From Comamonadaceae bacterium (GTDB lineage Bacteria; Pseudomonadota; Gammaproteobacteria; Burkholderiales; Burkholderiaceae_C), in the NCBI GenBank assembly GCA_947475495.1, contig CANJNX010000034.1:1-7350 (forward strand): a stretch of 7,350 nucleotides of DNA, in the 5' to 3' direction. Of this stretch, positions 1 to 7,247 are shown piece after piece (position 1 is the stretch's first letter; every line of letters begins with the position of its first letter). The notes below the pieces were generated by a model, which saw nothing but the letters and a program-made list of their open reading frames with translations, was not told the DNA's origin and did not search any database. The position numbers and the translations under genes were made by a program.

Positions 1-1041
1 CATGCGCTGCGCCATCTCCCTTGCATCCATCCAACTGATGTCTGCGGTATAGGGGGAAGGCATCATGACCGTACGCACCTTGTCAGCACCGAGCGCGTCC
101 ACAGCAACAGCCAATACCACCGCAGAATCAATCCCCCCCGAGAGCCCTAAAAGTGCGCCTGGGAATCCGTTTTTTCCAATGTAGTCCCGAACACCTAAAA
201 CCAATGCGTCCCAGACATCGGCCTCGTGGCTTCGCACCGGCTCTATTTTTCCGTGCATGCTTTGGGCGCTGGAATCGAACTCCACCTCAAACAGCGACTC
301 TTTAAAACTAGGCGCACGGGCAGCGACTGCGCCATCAGCTGATAAAGCAAACGAATGGCCCTCAAAAACCAATTCGTCTTGCCCCCCCACCAAATGGGCA
401 TAGACCAATGGCAATCCAGTACCTGCGCAGCGCTCGGCCATCATGGCTTCGCGCTCATAGCCTTTCCCCATATGAAAGGGAGAGGCATTGATGACTGCCA
501 AGACATGGGCACCCGCTTCTTTGGCCAACCGGGCCGGCGCTTCAAACCATGCGTCTTCACAAATGAGCAAGCCCACTTTGATAGACGCGCCAGACTCACC
601 GGCTTCAAAAACACAAACGCCATTGCCAGGGGTGAAATACCGCCTTTCATCGAACACTTGGTAGTTGGGTAGTTCGCGTTTGGCGTAGGTAGCGACCACC
701 CGCCCTTCAGATAAAACGCTGGCGCAATTAAAGCGCTCAGTGACCGAGACCGAAGCCGTGCGACTGTCGCCGCCTTGCGGGTGACCTACCACCACAGTCA
801 TCCCTTTTAACCCTGCGAGCTGCTTGGTTAGCACTTTAAGCGCATCATCACATGCCTGCATAAAAGCAGGCCTCAGGTACAAATCTTCAGCCGCATACCC
901 GCAGATCGACAATTCTGGGGTCAGCAGTAAACGCGCACCTTGGGCGTAGGATTGGAGGGCAGCGTCCTGTATCTTTTGGACGTTGCCAGCCAAATCGCCG
1001 ACGATGAAGTTAAGCTGGGCTACACAAATTTTGAGAGTCAT
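1..1041 (-). CDS. nadE: Glutamine-dependent NAD+ synthetase (partial, C-terminus beyond left edge)
   Basis: Makes NAD+ in the cytoplasm from nicotinic acid adenine dinucleotide, ATP and glutamine, releasing AMP, pyrophosphate and glutamate; it is the last step of NAD synthesis. The visible 347 residues start at the ATG at 1041-1039 (MTLKICVAQLNFIVGD, typical of the family). Residues 1 to about 260 form a nitrilase-type glutamine amidohydrolase domain with the triad Glu43 (TPEL), Lys121 (AKRELPNYQVFDERRYF) and Cys161 (LLICEDAW). The synthetase domain follows, with the ATP-pyrophosphatase P-loop SGGIDSA at 301-307. The frame is open to base 1. Short-form bacterial NadE proteins are about 540 residues, so roughly the last 200 lie outside the window. 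No clear Shine-Dalgarno sequence precedes the start. It is divergent from the acyltransferase gene, with 70 bases between the start codons. The identification is secure; only the missing end is unseen. Confidence 0.96.
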   Translation of the reverse strand, partial: MTLKICVAQLNFIVGDLAGNVQKIQDAALQSYAQGARLLLTPELSICGYAAEDLYLRPAFMQACDDALKVLTKQLAGLKGMTVVVGHPQGGDSRTASVSVTERFNCASVLSEGRVVATYAKRELPNYQVFDERRYFTPGNGVCVFEAGESGASIKVGLLICEDAWFEAPARLAKEAGAHVLAVINASPFHMGKGYEREAMMAERCAGTGLPLVYAHLVGGQDELVFEGHSFALSADGAVAARAPSFKESLFEVEFDSSAQSMHGKIEPVRSHEADVWDALVLGVRDYIGKNGFPGALLGLSGGIDSAVVLAVAVDALGADKVRTVMMPSPYTADISWMDAREMAQRM

Positions 1042-1111
1042 GAACCGACAACAATGGATAAAAATAAGTTGAGCGCGCTGCAAAACATCGCAAAGGAAAT
1101 GTCCCCAAGCC
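1042..1111. promoter_or_regulatory. Divergent intergenic region between nadE and the acyltransferase gene
   Basis: These 70 bases separate two outward-facing start codons, so promoters for both genes should lie here or just inside the neighbouring coding ends. The centre is AT-rich (around 1055-1070, ATGGATAAAAATAAGTT). I found no pair of -35 and -10 boxes with good spacing on either strand. A purine-rich stretch, AAAGGAAA at 1092-1099, is the best ribosome binding site for the rightward gene, although its distance of about 12 bases from the ATG is on the long side. Confidence 0.45.
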
Positions 1112-2302
1112 ATGCCTGCAATTGATTATGTCACTCGGGTCGTCGAATCGATCCACGAGGTGAACGCGCAGGCCTGGGATGCCTTGGTTTTTGCGCTGCC
1201 CGACCCCAGCCCCTTTCTTCAATACGCCTACCTTGCAGCCATGCAGACCAGCGGCAGTGCGTGCCAAGCCACCGGTTGGACACTCCATTTTCTGCTGCTA
1301 GAAAATGCAGGTGAGCTCCTTGCAGCGTGCCCTGTGTATCTGAAAGACCATTCCTACGGGGAATACGTTTTTGACTGGGCCTGGGCCAACGCCTACCAGC
1401 AACATGGCTTGGCGTATTACCCCAAGGCCTTGGTCGCCGTGCCTTTTACGCCCGTGCCTGGCGCCCGACTTCTTGCAAAAAACCCCGCTGCTCGGTCGGC
1501 TTTAATTCAAGAGATCTTGGTTTGGTGCCAAGACCGGCAGCTGTCTTCTTTGCATTTGTTATTTTTGTCATCGGTCGATTCCAAGGCCTGCGAAGAAGCG
1601 GGACTGATGCTACGCGATACCGTTCAGTTCCATTGGAACAATAGCCTTACCCCCTACCCTGACTTTGATTCTTTTTTAAGGACATTGACGCAGGAGAAGC
1701 GAAAGAAAATTCGCCAAGAGAGACGCAAAGTCGCAGAGGCTGGGGTTCAATTTCGCTGGCTTCAAGGAAACGATATCAGCACCGCAGACTGGGACTTTTT
1801 TTACCGATGCTACGAGCGCACCTATTTAGAACACGGAAACGCACCGTATTTAAGCCGTGACTTCTTTGCGCAGATGCAAAAGCAAATGGCATCAAACTGG
1901 TTGCTCTTTGTCGCCGAGCGCAATCAGCAACCGATCGCCTGCAGCTTGATCGCCTTGTCCGGTGGGGACAACGCGGGGGCGCAAGGCAACCCCAAGGTCG
2001 CCTATGGCCGGTACTGGGGCGCACTCGAGCGGGTCGATTGCTTGCACTTTGAAGCCTGCTATTACCAGCCCTTGCAATGGTGTATTGCGCAGGGCTACCA
2101 GCGATTTGAAGGCGGAGCGCAAGGCGAGCACAAAATGGCCCGTGCCCTGCTTCCGGTCAAAACACAGAGTGCCCATTGGTTGGCGCACCCGGCATTTTCA
2201 GACGCGGTGGCTCGGTTTTTGGAACGCGAGCAAGAAGGTGTTGGGAACTACCTTGAAGACTTAGCCCAAAGAACGCCTTTCAAGGCTGCCAATCCACCTT
2301 AG
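1112..2302 (+). CDS. COG3146/DUF482-type predicted N-acyltransferase (GNAT/FemAB-like fold)
   Basis: A 396-residue soluble protein with no signal peptide or membrane segment. I recognise it as the COG3146 family (annotated variously as GNAT family N-acetyltransferase or peptidoglycan-biosynthesis/FemAB-like). The substrate and the reaction are not established. Family hallmarks seen are: an N-terminal half with [12 protein letters not shown] (about 32-43); a central QFHWNN followed by the basic stretch [13 protein letters not shown] (about 195-207); YGRYWGALE (about 298-306), then [15 protein letters not shown]; and the C-terminal block [16 protein letters not shown], ending in [12 protein letters not shown]. 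Length is normal for the family except for a short polar insertion at about 284-296. The ATG at 1112 is preceded by AAAGGAAA. It faces nadE head to head and overlaps the end of ppa by 4 bases. Family membership is fairly sure; any statement of function would be a guess. Confidence 0.85.
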   Translation: MPAIDYVTRVVESIHEVNAQAWDALVFALPDPSPFLQYAYLAAMQTSGSACQATGWTLHFLLLENAGELLAACPVYLKDHSYGEYVFDWAWANAYQQHGLAYYPKALVAVPFTPVPGARLLAKNPAARSALIQEILVWCQDRQLSSLHLLFLSSVDSKACEEAGLMLRDTVQFHWNNSLTPYPDFDSFLRTLTQEKRKKIRQERRKVAEAGVQFRWLQGNDISTADWDFFYRCYERTYLEHGNAPYLSRDFFAQMQKQMASNWLLFVAERNQQPIACSLIALSGGDNAGAQGNPKVAYGRYWGALERVDCLHFEACYYQPLQWCIAQGYQRFEGGAQGEHKMARALLPVKTQSAHWLAHPAFSDAVARFLEREQEGVGNYLEDLAQRTPFKAANPP

Positions 2303-2835
2303 GAATTTTCCTTTTGGTAATTGGCAATGCCGTCCATGATTTCTTTTTGAGCCGCCTCAGGGCCTTCCCATCCCAAAATCTTGACCCATTTACCTTCTTC
2401 CAGGTCTTTGTAGTGTTCAAAGAAATGGGAAATGGTTTTCAGGCGCAGTGGGTTTAAGTCTTCGGGCTTTTGCCACTGGGTGTAAAGCGAAAGAATTTTT
2501 TCTACCGGAACGGCCAGTACTTTTCCGTCTTGGCCCGCTTCGTCTTCCATTTTCAAAATTCCAATCGCCCGGCATGTCACGACCACTCCAGGGATCAAGG
2601 GAACCGGGGTGATCACCAAGACATCGACCGGGTCACCATCACCAGAAATGGTTTTAGGCACATAACCGTAATTGGTGGGGTAATGCATGGCCGTACTCAT
2701 GAAGCGGTCCACAAAAATGGCGCCGGTGGCTTTATCGACTTCGTACTTCACCGGATCGGCGTTCATAGGTATCTCAATAATCACGTTGAAGGCGTGTGGA
2801 ACTTTGCTGCCGGGGGTGACTTTGTCTAGGGACAT
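2299..2835 (-). CDS. ppa: Inorganic pyrophosphatase, soluble family I
   Basis: Hydrolyses pyrophosphate to two phosphates in the cytoplasm, pulling forward nucleotide polymerisation, aminoacylation and other PPi-releasing reactions. The protein has 178 residues, close to E. coli Ppa (175). The family I signature DGDPVDV lies at 66-72 (which includes metal-binding Asp66, Asp68 and Asp71). Other active-site residues that align with E. coli positions shifted by one are Glu21, Lys30, Arg44, Tyr56, Asp98, Asp103 and Lys105 ([10 protein letters not shown]). The ATG at 2835-2833 follows a good ribosome binding site AAAGAGA (2847-2841 on the minus strand). The gene is divergent from hppA and convergent with the acyltransferase gene, sharing bases 2299-2302 with it. 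No intrinsic terminator is visible at its end, so its transcript probably runs antisense into the acyltransferase gene. All key residues are present, so I expect an active enzyme. Confidence 0.97.
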   Translation of the reverse strand: MSLDKVTPGSKVPHAFNVIIEIPMNADPVKYEVDKATGAIFVDRFMSTAMHYPTNYGYVPKTISGDGDPVDVLVITPVPLIPGVVVTCRAIGILKMEDEAGQDGKVLAVPVEKILSLYTQWQKPEDLNPLRLKTISHFFEHYKDLEEGKWVKILGWEGPEAAQKEIMDGIANYQKENS

Positions 2836-2882
2836 GAAAATCTCTTTGCTAAAAGTAAGGGGAGAACATAGGATTAACCCTG

Positions 2883-2909
2883 ATTTTACTGACTTGGTAC
2901 TTGCGTCAG
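2883..2909 (-). promoter_or_regulatory. Possible sigma70-like promoter for ppa
   Basis: On the minus strand, CTGACG (2909-2904) and TAAAAT (2888-2883) resemble -35 and -10 boxes, matching consensus at four and five of six positions. The spacer is 15 bases, shorter than the usual 17. The pair lies about 48 bases upstream of the ppa start, a sensible distance. This is pattern matching by eye and needs a mapped transcription start. Confidence 0.3.
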
Positions 2910-3003
2910 ACCTGAATCACGCGCTTTTGCGGCTACATTTCGACTGTTGGCCAATCAACTCCGGGTAGTTTTGAGGTTCGGGGCACTGAGGAAGCAACGC
3001 AGC

Positions 3004-3027
3004 GGGGGCGTCGCTAGCGTTGCCCCC
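3004..3027 (+). other. GC-rich stem-loop in the hppA leader
   Basis: GGGGGC (3004-3009) pairs with GCCCCC (3022-3027). Within the loop C3012-G3019 and G3013-C3018 can also pair around CTAG. It lies 34 bases before the hppA ATG and is followed by TTCTTC rather than a true T run, so it is a poor terminator. If transcribed it would form a stable structure just upstream of the ribosome binding site. Its role is unknown. Confidence 0.5.
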
Positions 3028-3061
3028 TTCTTCGTCAAACAACCATAAGAGAGATTTTTCT

Positions 3062-5116
3062 ATGACAGGCAACTCAGCATTGATTCTCGCGCTGGGCTGT
3101 GGCTTGATCGCCGTGATTTACGGTGTTTGGGCACGCAGCTGGATTCTTTCCCAAGACGCGGGTAACGCCCGGATGCAAGAGATTGCGGCCGCCATTCAAA
3201 CCGGAGCCGCCGCTTACCTTTCACGCCAATACAAAACCATTGCCATGGTGGGTGTGGTTTTGGCCATCTTGATCGCCCTATTTCTTGACCCCTTGAGCGC
3301 CATCGGCTTTGTCGTGGGTGCGGTGCTCTCAGGCGCATGTGGCTTTATTGGCATGAACGTTTCAGTCCGCGCTAACGTGCGAACCGCCCAAGCCGCAACC
3401 CGCGGCATTGGCCCTGCCCTGGACGTCGCGTTTCGCGGCGGTGCCATCACCGGCATGTTGGTGGTCGGTTTGGGCCTTTTAGGCGTCACCGGCTTTTACT
3501 GGTACTTGGTACCAGACGGCGCAGTGACCGCAGCCAAACTCAACCCTTTGATTGGTTTTGCCTTTGGCTCTTCGCTTATTTCTATCTTTGCCCGCTTGGG
3601 CGGTGGAATTTTTACCAAAGGTGCTGACGTAGGCGCTGACTTGGTCGGAAAAGTAGAAGCCGGCATCCCTGAGGACGATCCCCGCAACCCTGCAGTGATC
3701 GCAGACAACGTGGGTGACAACGTGGGCGACTGCGCTGGTATGGCCGCGGATTTGTTTGAAACCTATGCGGTAACACTGATCGCGACCATGGTGCTTGGAA
3801 CCTTACTGGTTTCTGCCGGCGGGGCCAGCCTCGTGCTCTACCCCTTGGCGCTCGGAGCCGTCTCCATTGTGGCCTCCATCATCGGATGCTTCTTTGTCAA
3901 AGCCTCGCCAGGCATGAAAAACGTGATGCCAGCACTCTACAAAGGGTTGGCAGTGGCGGGCGGTTTATCTTTGATTGCTTTCTACTTTGTTACGCAAAGC
4001 ATGATTGCCGACAATGCGCTGGGCGGAACGGGCGCAGCAGCAAAGTTGTTTAGCGCATGCGCTGTAGGCTTGGTTTTAACCGCCGCCTTGGTTTGGATTA
4101 CCGAGTACTACACCGGAACGCAATACGCCCCGGTTCAGCACATCGCCGAAGCCTCGACCACAGGCCATGGAACCAACATCATTGCCGGTTTGGGCGTCTC
4201 TATGCGCTCCACCGCATGGCCTGTGTTGTTTGTTTGCCTGGCCATTTGGACTTCTTTTCACTTGGCCGGTCTTTACGGCATTGCCATTGCAGCAACCTCC
4301 ATGCTCAGCATGGCGGGTATCGTGGTGGCACTCGACGCCTACGGCCCCATTACCGATAACGCCGGCGGCATTGCCGAGATGGCCGAGTTGCCAGCCAGTG
4401 TGCGCGAGATTACCGACCCGCTTGATGCGGTTGGCAACACCACAAAAGCAGTAACCAAAGGCTACGCTATCGGTTCTGCTGGTTTGGCGGCCTTGGTTCT
4501 TTTTGCCGACTACACCCACAAGCTCGAAGCTTACGGTAAGGTCATCACCTTTGACTTAAGCAACCCCATGGTCATCATCGGGCTGTTTATCGGCGGTTTG
4601 ATACCCTACCTCTTCGGTGCGATGGCCATGGAAGCCGTGGGCCGCGCAGCAGGCTCGGTGGTGGTTGAAGTGCGCCGGCAGTTTCGTGACATCAAAGGCA
4701 TCATGGACGGCAGCGGCAAGCCCGAATACGACACGGCCGTTGACATGCTGACCACCGCCGCCATCAAAGAAATGATGGTTCCCAGCTTGCTTCCTGTGGT
4801 TGTCCCTATTTTGGTGGGCTTGGTCTTGGGACCCGCCGCTTTGGGTGGCTTGCTGATGGGTACCATCGTGACCGGTCTTTTTGTGGCCATCTCCATGTGT
4901 ACCGGTGGCGGTGCTTGGGACAATGCCAAGAAGTACATTGAAGACGGCCACCACGGCGGCAAGGGATCTGAAACCCATAAAGCGGCAGTCACCGGCGACA
5001 CCGTAGGCGACCCCTACAAAGACACCGCGGGCCCAGCCATCAACCCGCTCATCAAAATTATCAACATCGTGGCCCTGTTGATTGTTCCGCTCATGATGCA
5101 ATTCCACGGCGCATAA
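3062..5116 (+). CDS. hppA: Membrane-bound proton-translocating pyrophosphatase, potassium-independent type
   Basis: An integral inner-membrane ion pump that couples hydrolysis of pyrophosphate to proton export. It has 684 residues with many hydrophobic helices throughout, normal for the family (about 16 membrane segments expected). Catalytic motifs are present: [11 protein letters not shown] at 189-199, PEDDPRNP at 203-210, [12 protein letters not shown] at 215-226, DNAGGIAEM from about 439, and the C-terminal WDNAKK and [26 protein letters not shown] carries Lys462 and Thr465; lysine at this site marks the potassium-independent class, where potassium-dependent enzymes have alanine. The start is the ATG at 3062, seven bases after AAGAGAGA. 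An in-frame TTG at 3020 would add a hydrophilic 14-residue arm and sits inside the leader hairpin, so I reject it. It is divergent from ppa and followed by a strong terminator, so it is probably monocistronic. Proton rather than sodium pumping is inferred from class. Confidence 0.97.
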   Translation: MTGNSALILALGCGLIAVIYGVWARSWILSQDAGNARMQEIAAAIQTGAAAYLSRQYKTIAMVGVVLAILIALFLDPLSAIGFVVGAVLSGACGFIGMNVSVRANVRTAQAATRGIGPALDVAFRGGAITGMLVVGLGLLGVTGFYWYLVPDGAVTAAKLNPLIGFAFGSSLISIFARLGGGIFTKGADVGADLVGKVEAGIPEDDPRNPAVIADNVGDNVGDCAGMAADLFETYAVTLIATMVLGTLLVSAGGASLVLYPLALGAVSIVASIIGCFFVKASPGMKNVMPALYKGLAVAGGLSLIAFYFVTQSMIADNALGGTGAAAKLFSACAVGLVLTAALVWITEYYTGTQYAPVQHIAEASTTGHGTNIIAGLGVSMRSTAWPVLFVCLAIWTSFHLAGLYGIAIAATSMLSMAGIVVALDAYGPITDNAGGIAEMAELPASVREITDPLDAVGNTTKAVTKGYAIGSAGLAALVLFADYTHKLEAYGKVITFDLSNPMVIIGLFIGGLIPYLFGAMAMEAVGRAAGSVVVEVRRQFRDIKGIMDGSGKPEYDTAVDMLTTAAIKEMMVPSLLPVVVPILVGLVLGPAALGGLLMGTIVTGLFVAISMCTGGGAWDNAKKYIEDGHHGGKGSETHKAAVTGDTVGDPYKDTAGPAINPLIKIINIVALLIVPLMMQFHGA

Positions 5117-5124
5117 ATGGGCTG

Positions 5125-5141
5125 GCCAGATTCCATCTGGC
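5125..5141 (+). other. Small hairpin after hppA
   Basis: GCCAGA (5125-5130) and TCTGGC (5136-5141) form a 6-bp stem with a 5-base loop, 8 bases after the hppA stop. No T run follows, so it is not a terminator by itself. It may protect the 3' end of the mRNA or simply be chance. Confidence 0.35.
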
Positions 5142-5159
5142 TACTCACCCACCATGCCC

Positions 5160-5200
5160 AAGAGCCCGCTGGCTGCAAAGCCATTGCGGGCTCTTTTTTT
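5160..5200 (+). terminator. Intrinsic terminator of hppA
   Basis: AAGAGCCCGC (5160-5169) pairs with GCGGGCTCTT (5186-5195). TGGCT (5170-5174) pairs with AGCCA (5179-5183) around a GCAA tetraloop, with TT bulged at 5184-5185. The stem is about 15 bp and runs into seven T residues ending at 5200. This is a textbook Rho-independent terminator 43 bases after the hppA stop. It separates hppA from the downstream regulator gene. Confidence 0.93.
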
Positions 5201-5295
5201 GGCTTTGAATTTTTACGACAGGTCCATGTGCTAGCCTCTCAACCAAGACACAGTTGCCGAAAATGTCAGGTGATGTGAAGCTAAAAAATCGAACC

Positions 5296-5931
5296 ATGAA
5301 AATTCTGATCGTTGACGACCACGCTTTAGTCCGCGAAGGATTAGCCCAAGCACTTCAAAACTTGAGCCCCGATTTACAGCTGCTAGAAGCCAGAGACGGC
5401 GCCCAAGCGCTTGCAATGCTCACTCCTCACCCAGACATGGACCTGGTCTTGCTGGACTACCATCTTCCAGATAGCAAGGGCTTAGAAGTGTTGGTTGAAA
5501 TTGAAAGAGTACAGCCCACCTTACCGGTTTTGATGATGTCGGGTCTGTGCACACCGCAAGTCATGCGCCAAGCTTTGCAGTTAGGGGCTTTGGGATTCCT
5601 GTCTAAAGCAGCAGCGTCTGAGGAATTTCTTCTTGGCGTTCAAAACGCACTGAAGGGCGAAGTGGTCATCCCACAAGCGCTTTTGGATTCCAGAGGCGGG
5701 CCGAAATTCCAAGACTTTTTCCTCTCCCCTCGCCAAGAGCGCGTTCTCGCACATTTGGTCAATGGCCTCACGAACCGAGAGATTGCCGCTGCCTTGCATG
5801 TGTCTGAAGAAACCATCAAAACCCATATGAGCAGCATTCTTCGGTACTTTGACGTCCAAAACCGCACCCAGGCTGTGGTGGCTGCGGCGAATTACGATTT
5901 CAAAACCCGTGTCAACAAGGTTCGCACCTAG
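5296..5931 (+). CDS. NarL/LuxR-family response regulator (orphan)
   Basis: A two-component transcription regulator of 211 residues, the usual size of the NarL/FixJ class. The receiver domain spans about 1-118 with acidic Asp7 and Asp8 (ILIVDDHALVREGL), phospho-acceptor Asp54 (LVLLDYHLPDSKG), switch Ser82 (VLMMSG) and Lys104 (GFLSK). A LuxR-type helix-turn-helix covers about 143-199 (LSPRQERVLAHLVNGLTNREIA, then VSEETIKTHMSSI). All phosphorylation residues are intact. I chose the ATG at 5296 because family members begin at the first beta strand. An in-frame ATG at 5263 would add 11 residues, and neither start has a well-placed ribosome binding site (AGGTGA at 5268-5273 fits neither). No histidine kinase gene is adjacent. 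The gene stands alone after the hppA terminator. Its target genes and signal cannot be read from the sequence. Confidence 0.93.
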   Translation: MKILIVDDHALVREGLAQALQNLSPDLQLLEARDGAQALAMLTPHPDMDLVLLDYHLPDSKGLEVLVEIERVQPTLPVLMMSGLCTPQVMRQALQLGALGFLSKAAASEEFLLGVQNALKGEVVIPQALLDSRGGPKFQDFFLSPRQERVLAHLVNGLTNREIAAALHVSEETIKTHMSSILRYFDVQNRTQAVVAAANYDFKTRVNKVRT

Positions 5932-6041
5932 TGCTGTGCCAAGCACCTGAGAACCCCACTGGTGCTTGGCTTTGCAGGGTCGAAAAGCAAAAAAGTCCAA
6001 AAAACCCCTGAAAATAAGCGTTTGATTCCTGCTGTGCCAAG
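5932..6041 (+). repeat. 12-base direct repeat flanking the moaA leader
   Basis: TGCTGTGCCAAG occurs at 5932-5943 and again at 6030-6041, 98 bases apart. The first copy overlaps the left arm of the inverted repeat; the second is framed by CCTGC and GCAGG and lies just before the moaA ribosome binding site. It may be chance, a small duplication, or paired regulatory sites. Confidence 0.4.
5938..5970 (+). terminator. Inverted repeat after the response regulator, possible weak terminator
   Basis: A perfect 10-bp inverted repeat, GCCAAGCACC (5938-5947) and GGTGCTTGGC (5961-5970), with a 13-base loop, begins 7 bases after the stop codon. Only three T residues follow, so termination would be weak or need other factors. 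It could equally be a structure in the moaA leader. Confidence 0.5.
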
Positions 6042-6063
6042 AATGCAGGGTGAACAGTACACA

Positions 6064-7242
6064 ATGGATCCTATGTCTGAAAGCTCCACCCCTCGCACCA
6101 TCCGCCTCTACAACGAGCGCCCCCAGGCCTTGTCCGCGCCCGCTGCCGCCTTTGAAGCTGCAACCGCTTTGGTGCCCAATGGCGCGGTGGAAGATCGATT
6201 GCATCGCCCGCTGCGCGATTTGCGTATCAGTGTGACTGACCGCTGTAATTTCCGCTGCAGTTACTGCATGCCCAAAGAAGTCTTTGACAAAGACTACGCC
6301 TACCTTCCGCACGCTTCCTTGCTCTCGTTTGAAGAAATCACCCGCATCGCGTCTCAATTCGTAGCCCACGGTGTTGAAAAAATTCGCCTCACAGGCGGAG
6401 AGCCCTTGCTGAGGAAAAACTTGGAGCTTTTGATTGCCCAACTCGCTGCGCTGCGAACACCCCAAGGAAAACCGCTCGACCTGACGCTGACAACCAACGG
6501 CTCACTCCTGGCGCGCAAAGCCCACGCCTTGAAAGCAGCGGGATTGCAGCGCGTAACCGTCAGTCTGGACGGACTGGATGACGCCACCTTCAAAAAAATG
6601 AACGACGTGGACTTCCCCGTCGCCGATGTACTGGAAGGAATTCGCGCCGCCCAGGAGGCAGGCTTAGGGCCCATCAAAGTCAATATGGTCGTCAAACGCG
6701 GAACCAATGACGCAGAAATTTTGCCTATGGCGCGCCACTTTAAAAATACGGGTGTTGTGCTGCGCTTTATTGAATACATGGACGTGGGTGCCACCAACGG
6801 ATGGCGTATGGATGATGTGATGCCATCGGCCGATGTAATTCAACGCATTGCCAGCGAGTTACCTTTGATCGCGCTTGAAGCCGCAGCCCCCGGCGAAACC
6901 GCCCAACGCTGGGGATATGCCGACCACCAAGGCAAGCACGACCCCAGCGCCGGTGAAATCGGCGTCATTAGCAGCGTGACCCAGGCATTTTGTAAAGACT
7001 GCAACCGTGCGCGCTTGTCCACGGAAGGCCAGCTGTATGTGTGTTTGTTTGCCAACCAAGGGTATGACTTGCGCAGCCTCCTTCGCTCGGGCTCCAGTGA
7101 CGCCGAACTGGCCTCTGTGATTGGTCACATTTGGACCGACCGCAATGACCGCTACTCCGAATTACGCGCTGCCCTCCCCCATGATGCCGCCAGCACGGCG
7201 CCTGGAGCGCGCCGGGTGGAGATGAGCTACATCGGAGGCTAG
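6064..7242 (+). CDS. moaA: GTP 3',8-cyclase MoaA, radical SAM enzyme of molybdenum cofactor synthesis
   Basis: Catalyses the radical rearrangement of GTP to 3',8-cyclo-GTP, which MoaC converts to cyclic pyranopterin monophosphate; it is cytoplasmic and oxygen sensitive. Numbered from the ATG at 6064 (392 residues), the SAM cluster cysteines are Cys61, Cys65 and Cys68 (CNFRCSYC) and SAM contacts include GGEP at 111-114. The C-terminal cluster that binds GTP uses Cys310, Cys313 and Cys327 ([12 protein letters not shown]). The functional C-terminal Gly-Gly is kept (SYIGG). The N-terminal arm before the first cysteine is about 37 residues longer than in E. coli MoaA. AGGGTGA at 6047-6053 supports the ATG at 6064; ATG at 6073 is the alternative. 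An in-frame GTG at 5962 lies within the inverted repeat and is unlikely. mobA follows after 5 bases, so the two are probably cotranscribed. Confidence 0.96.
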   Translation: MDPMSESSTPRTIRLYNERPQALSAPAAAFEAATALVPNGAVEDRLHRPLRDLRISVTDRCNFRCSYCMPKEVFDKDYAYLPHASLLSFEEITRIASQFVAHGVEKIRLTGGEPLLRKNLELLIAQLAALRTPQGKPLDLTLTTNGSLLARKAHALKAAGLQRVTVSLDGLDDATFKKMNDVDFPVADVLEGIRAAQEAGLGPIKVNMVVKRGTNDAEILPMARHFKNTGVVLRFIEYMDVGATNGWRMDDVMPSADVIQRIASELPLIALEAAAPGETAQRWGYADHQGKHDPSAGEIGVISSVTQAFCKDCNRARLSTEGQLYVCLFANQGYDLRSLLRSGSSDAELASVIGHIWTDRNDRYSELRAALPHDAASTAPGARRVEMSYIGG

Positions 7243-7247
7243 CCGCG

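Larger units (their letters stand above)
2836..3061. promoter_or_regulatory. Shared divergent control region of ppa and hppA
   Basis: This 226-base gap contains no credible gene and must hold promoters for both pyrophosphatases, which read outward from it. Seen in it are the ribosome binding site of ppa at its left end, a weak minus-strand promoter candidate, a GC-rich hairpin near hppA, and the hppA ribosome binding site AAGAGAGA at 3047-3054, seven bases before the ATG. I could not identify a convincing plus-strand promoter or a recognisable operator. Confidence 0.6.

Noticed and set aside
355..672. Plus-strand frame of about 105 codons at the left
   Set aside because: It lies wholly within nadE on the other strand, which retains all catalytic residues.
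940..1125. Small plus-strand frame crossing the nadE start and the gap
   Set aside because: It covers the nadE N-terminus antisense, has no convincing ribosome binding site and overlaps the acyltransferase start; no domain is seen.
3020..3061. Upstream TTG start for hppA adding 14 residues
   Set aside because: The added segment is hydrophilic, begins inside a hairpin and lacks a ribosome binding site, whereas ATG 3062 has AAGAGAGA seven bases upstream.
4556..5107. A 183-codon minus-strand frame rich in His, Gly and Gln inside hppA
   Set aside because: Its composition is what the complement of Ala/Val/Met-rich membrane protein codons gives; hppA covers the same bases with full family motifs.
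5962..6063. Upstream GTG start for moaA adding 34 residues
   Set aside because: The codon sits in the right arm of an inverted repeat with no ribosome binding site, and the extra residues are Lys-rich and unlike MoaA.
5971..6063. Molybdenum cofactor riboswitch in the moaA leader
   Set aside because: I could not identify the conserved stems or loop sequences of the known RNA by eye; kept only as a computational check.
5581..6465. A 294-codon open frame on the minus strand spanning the regulator, the leader and the start of moaA
   Set aside because: It is antisense to two well-supported genes with intact catalytic motifs, has no recognisable domain and is best explained as a mirror of their codon bias.
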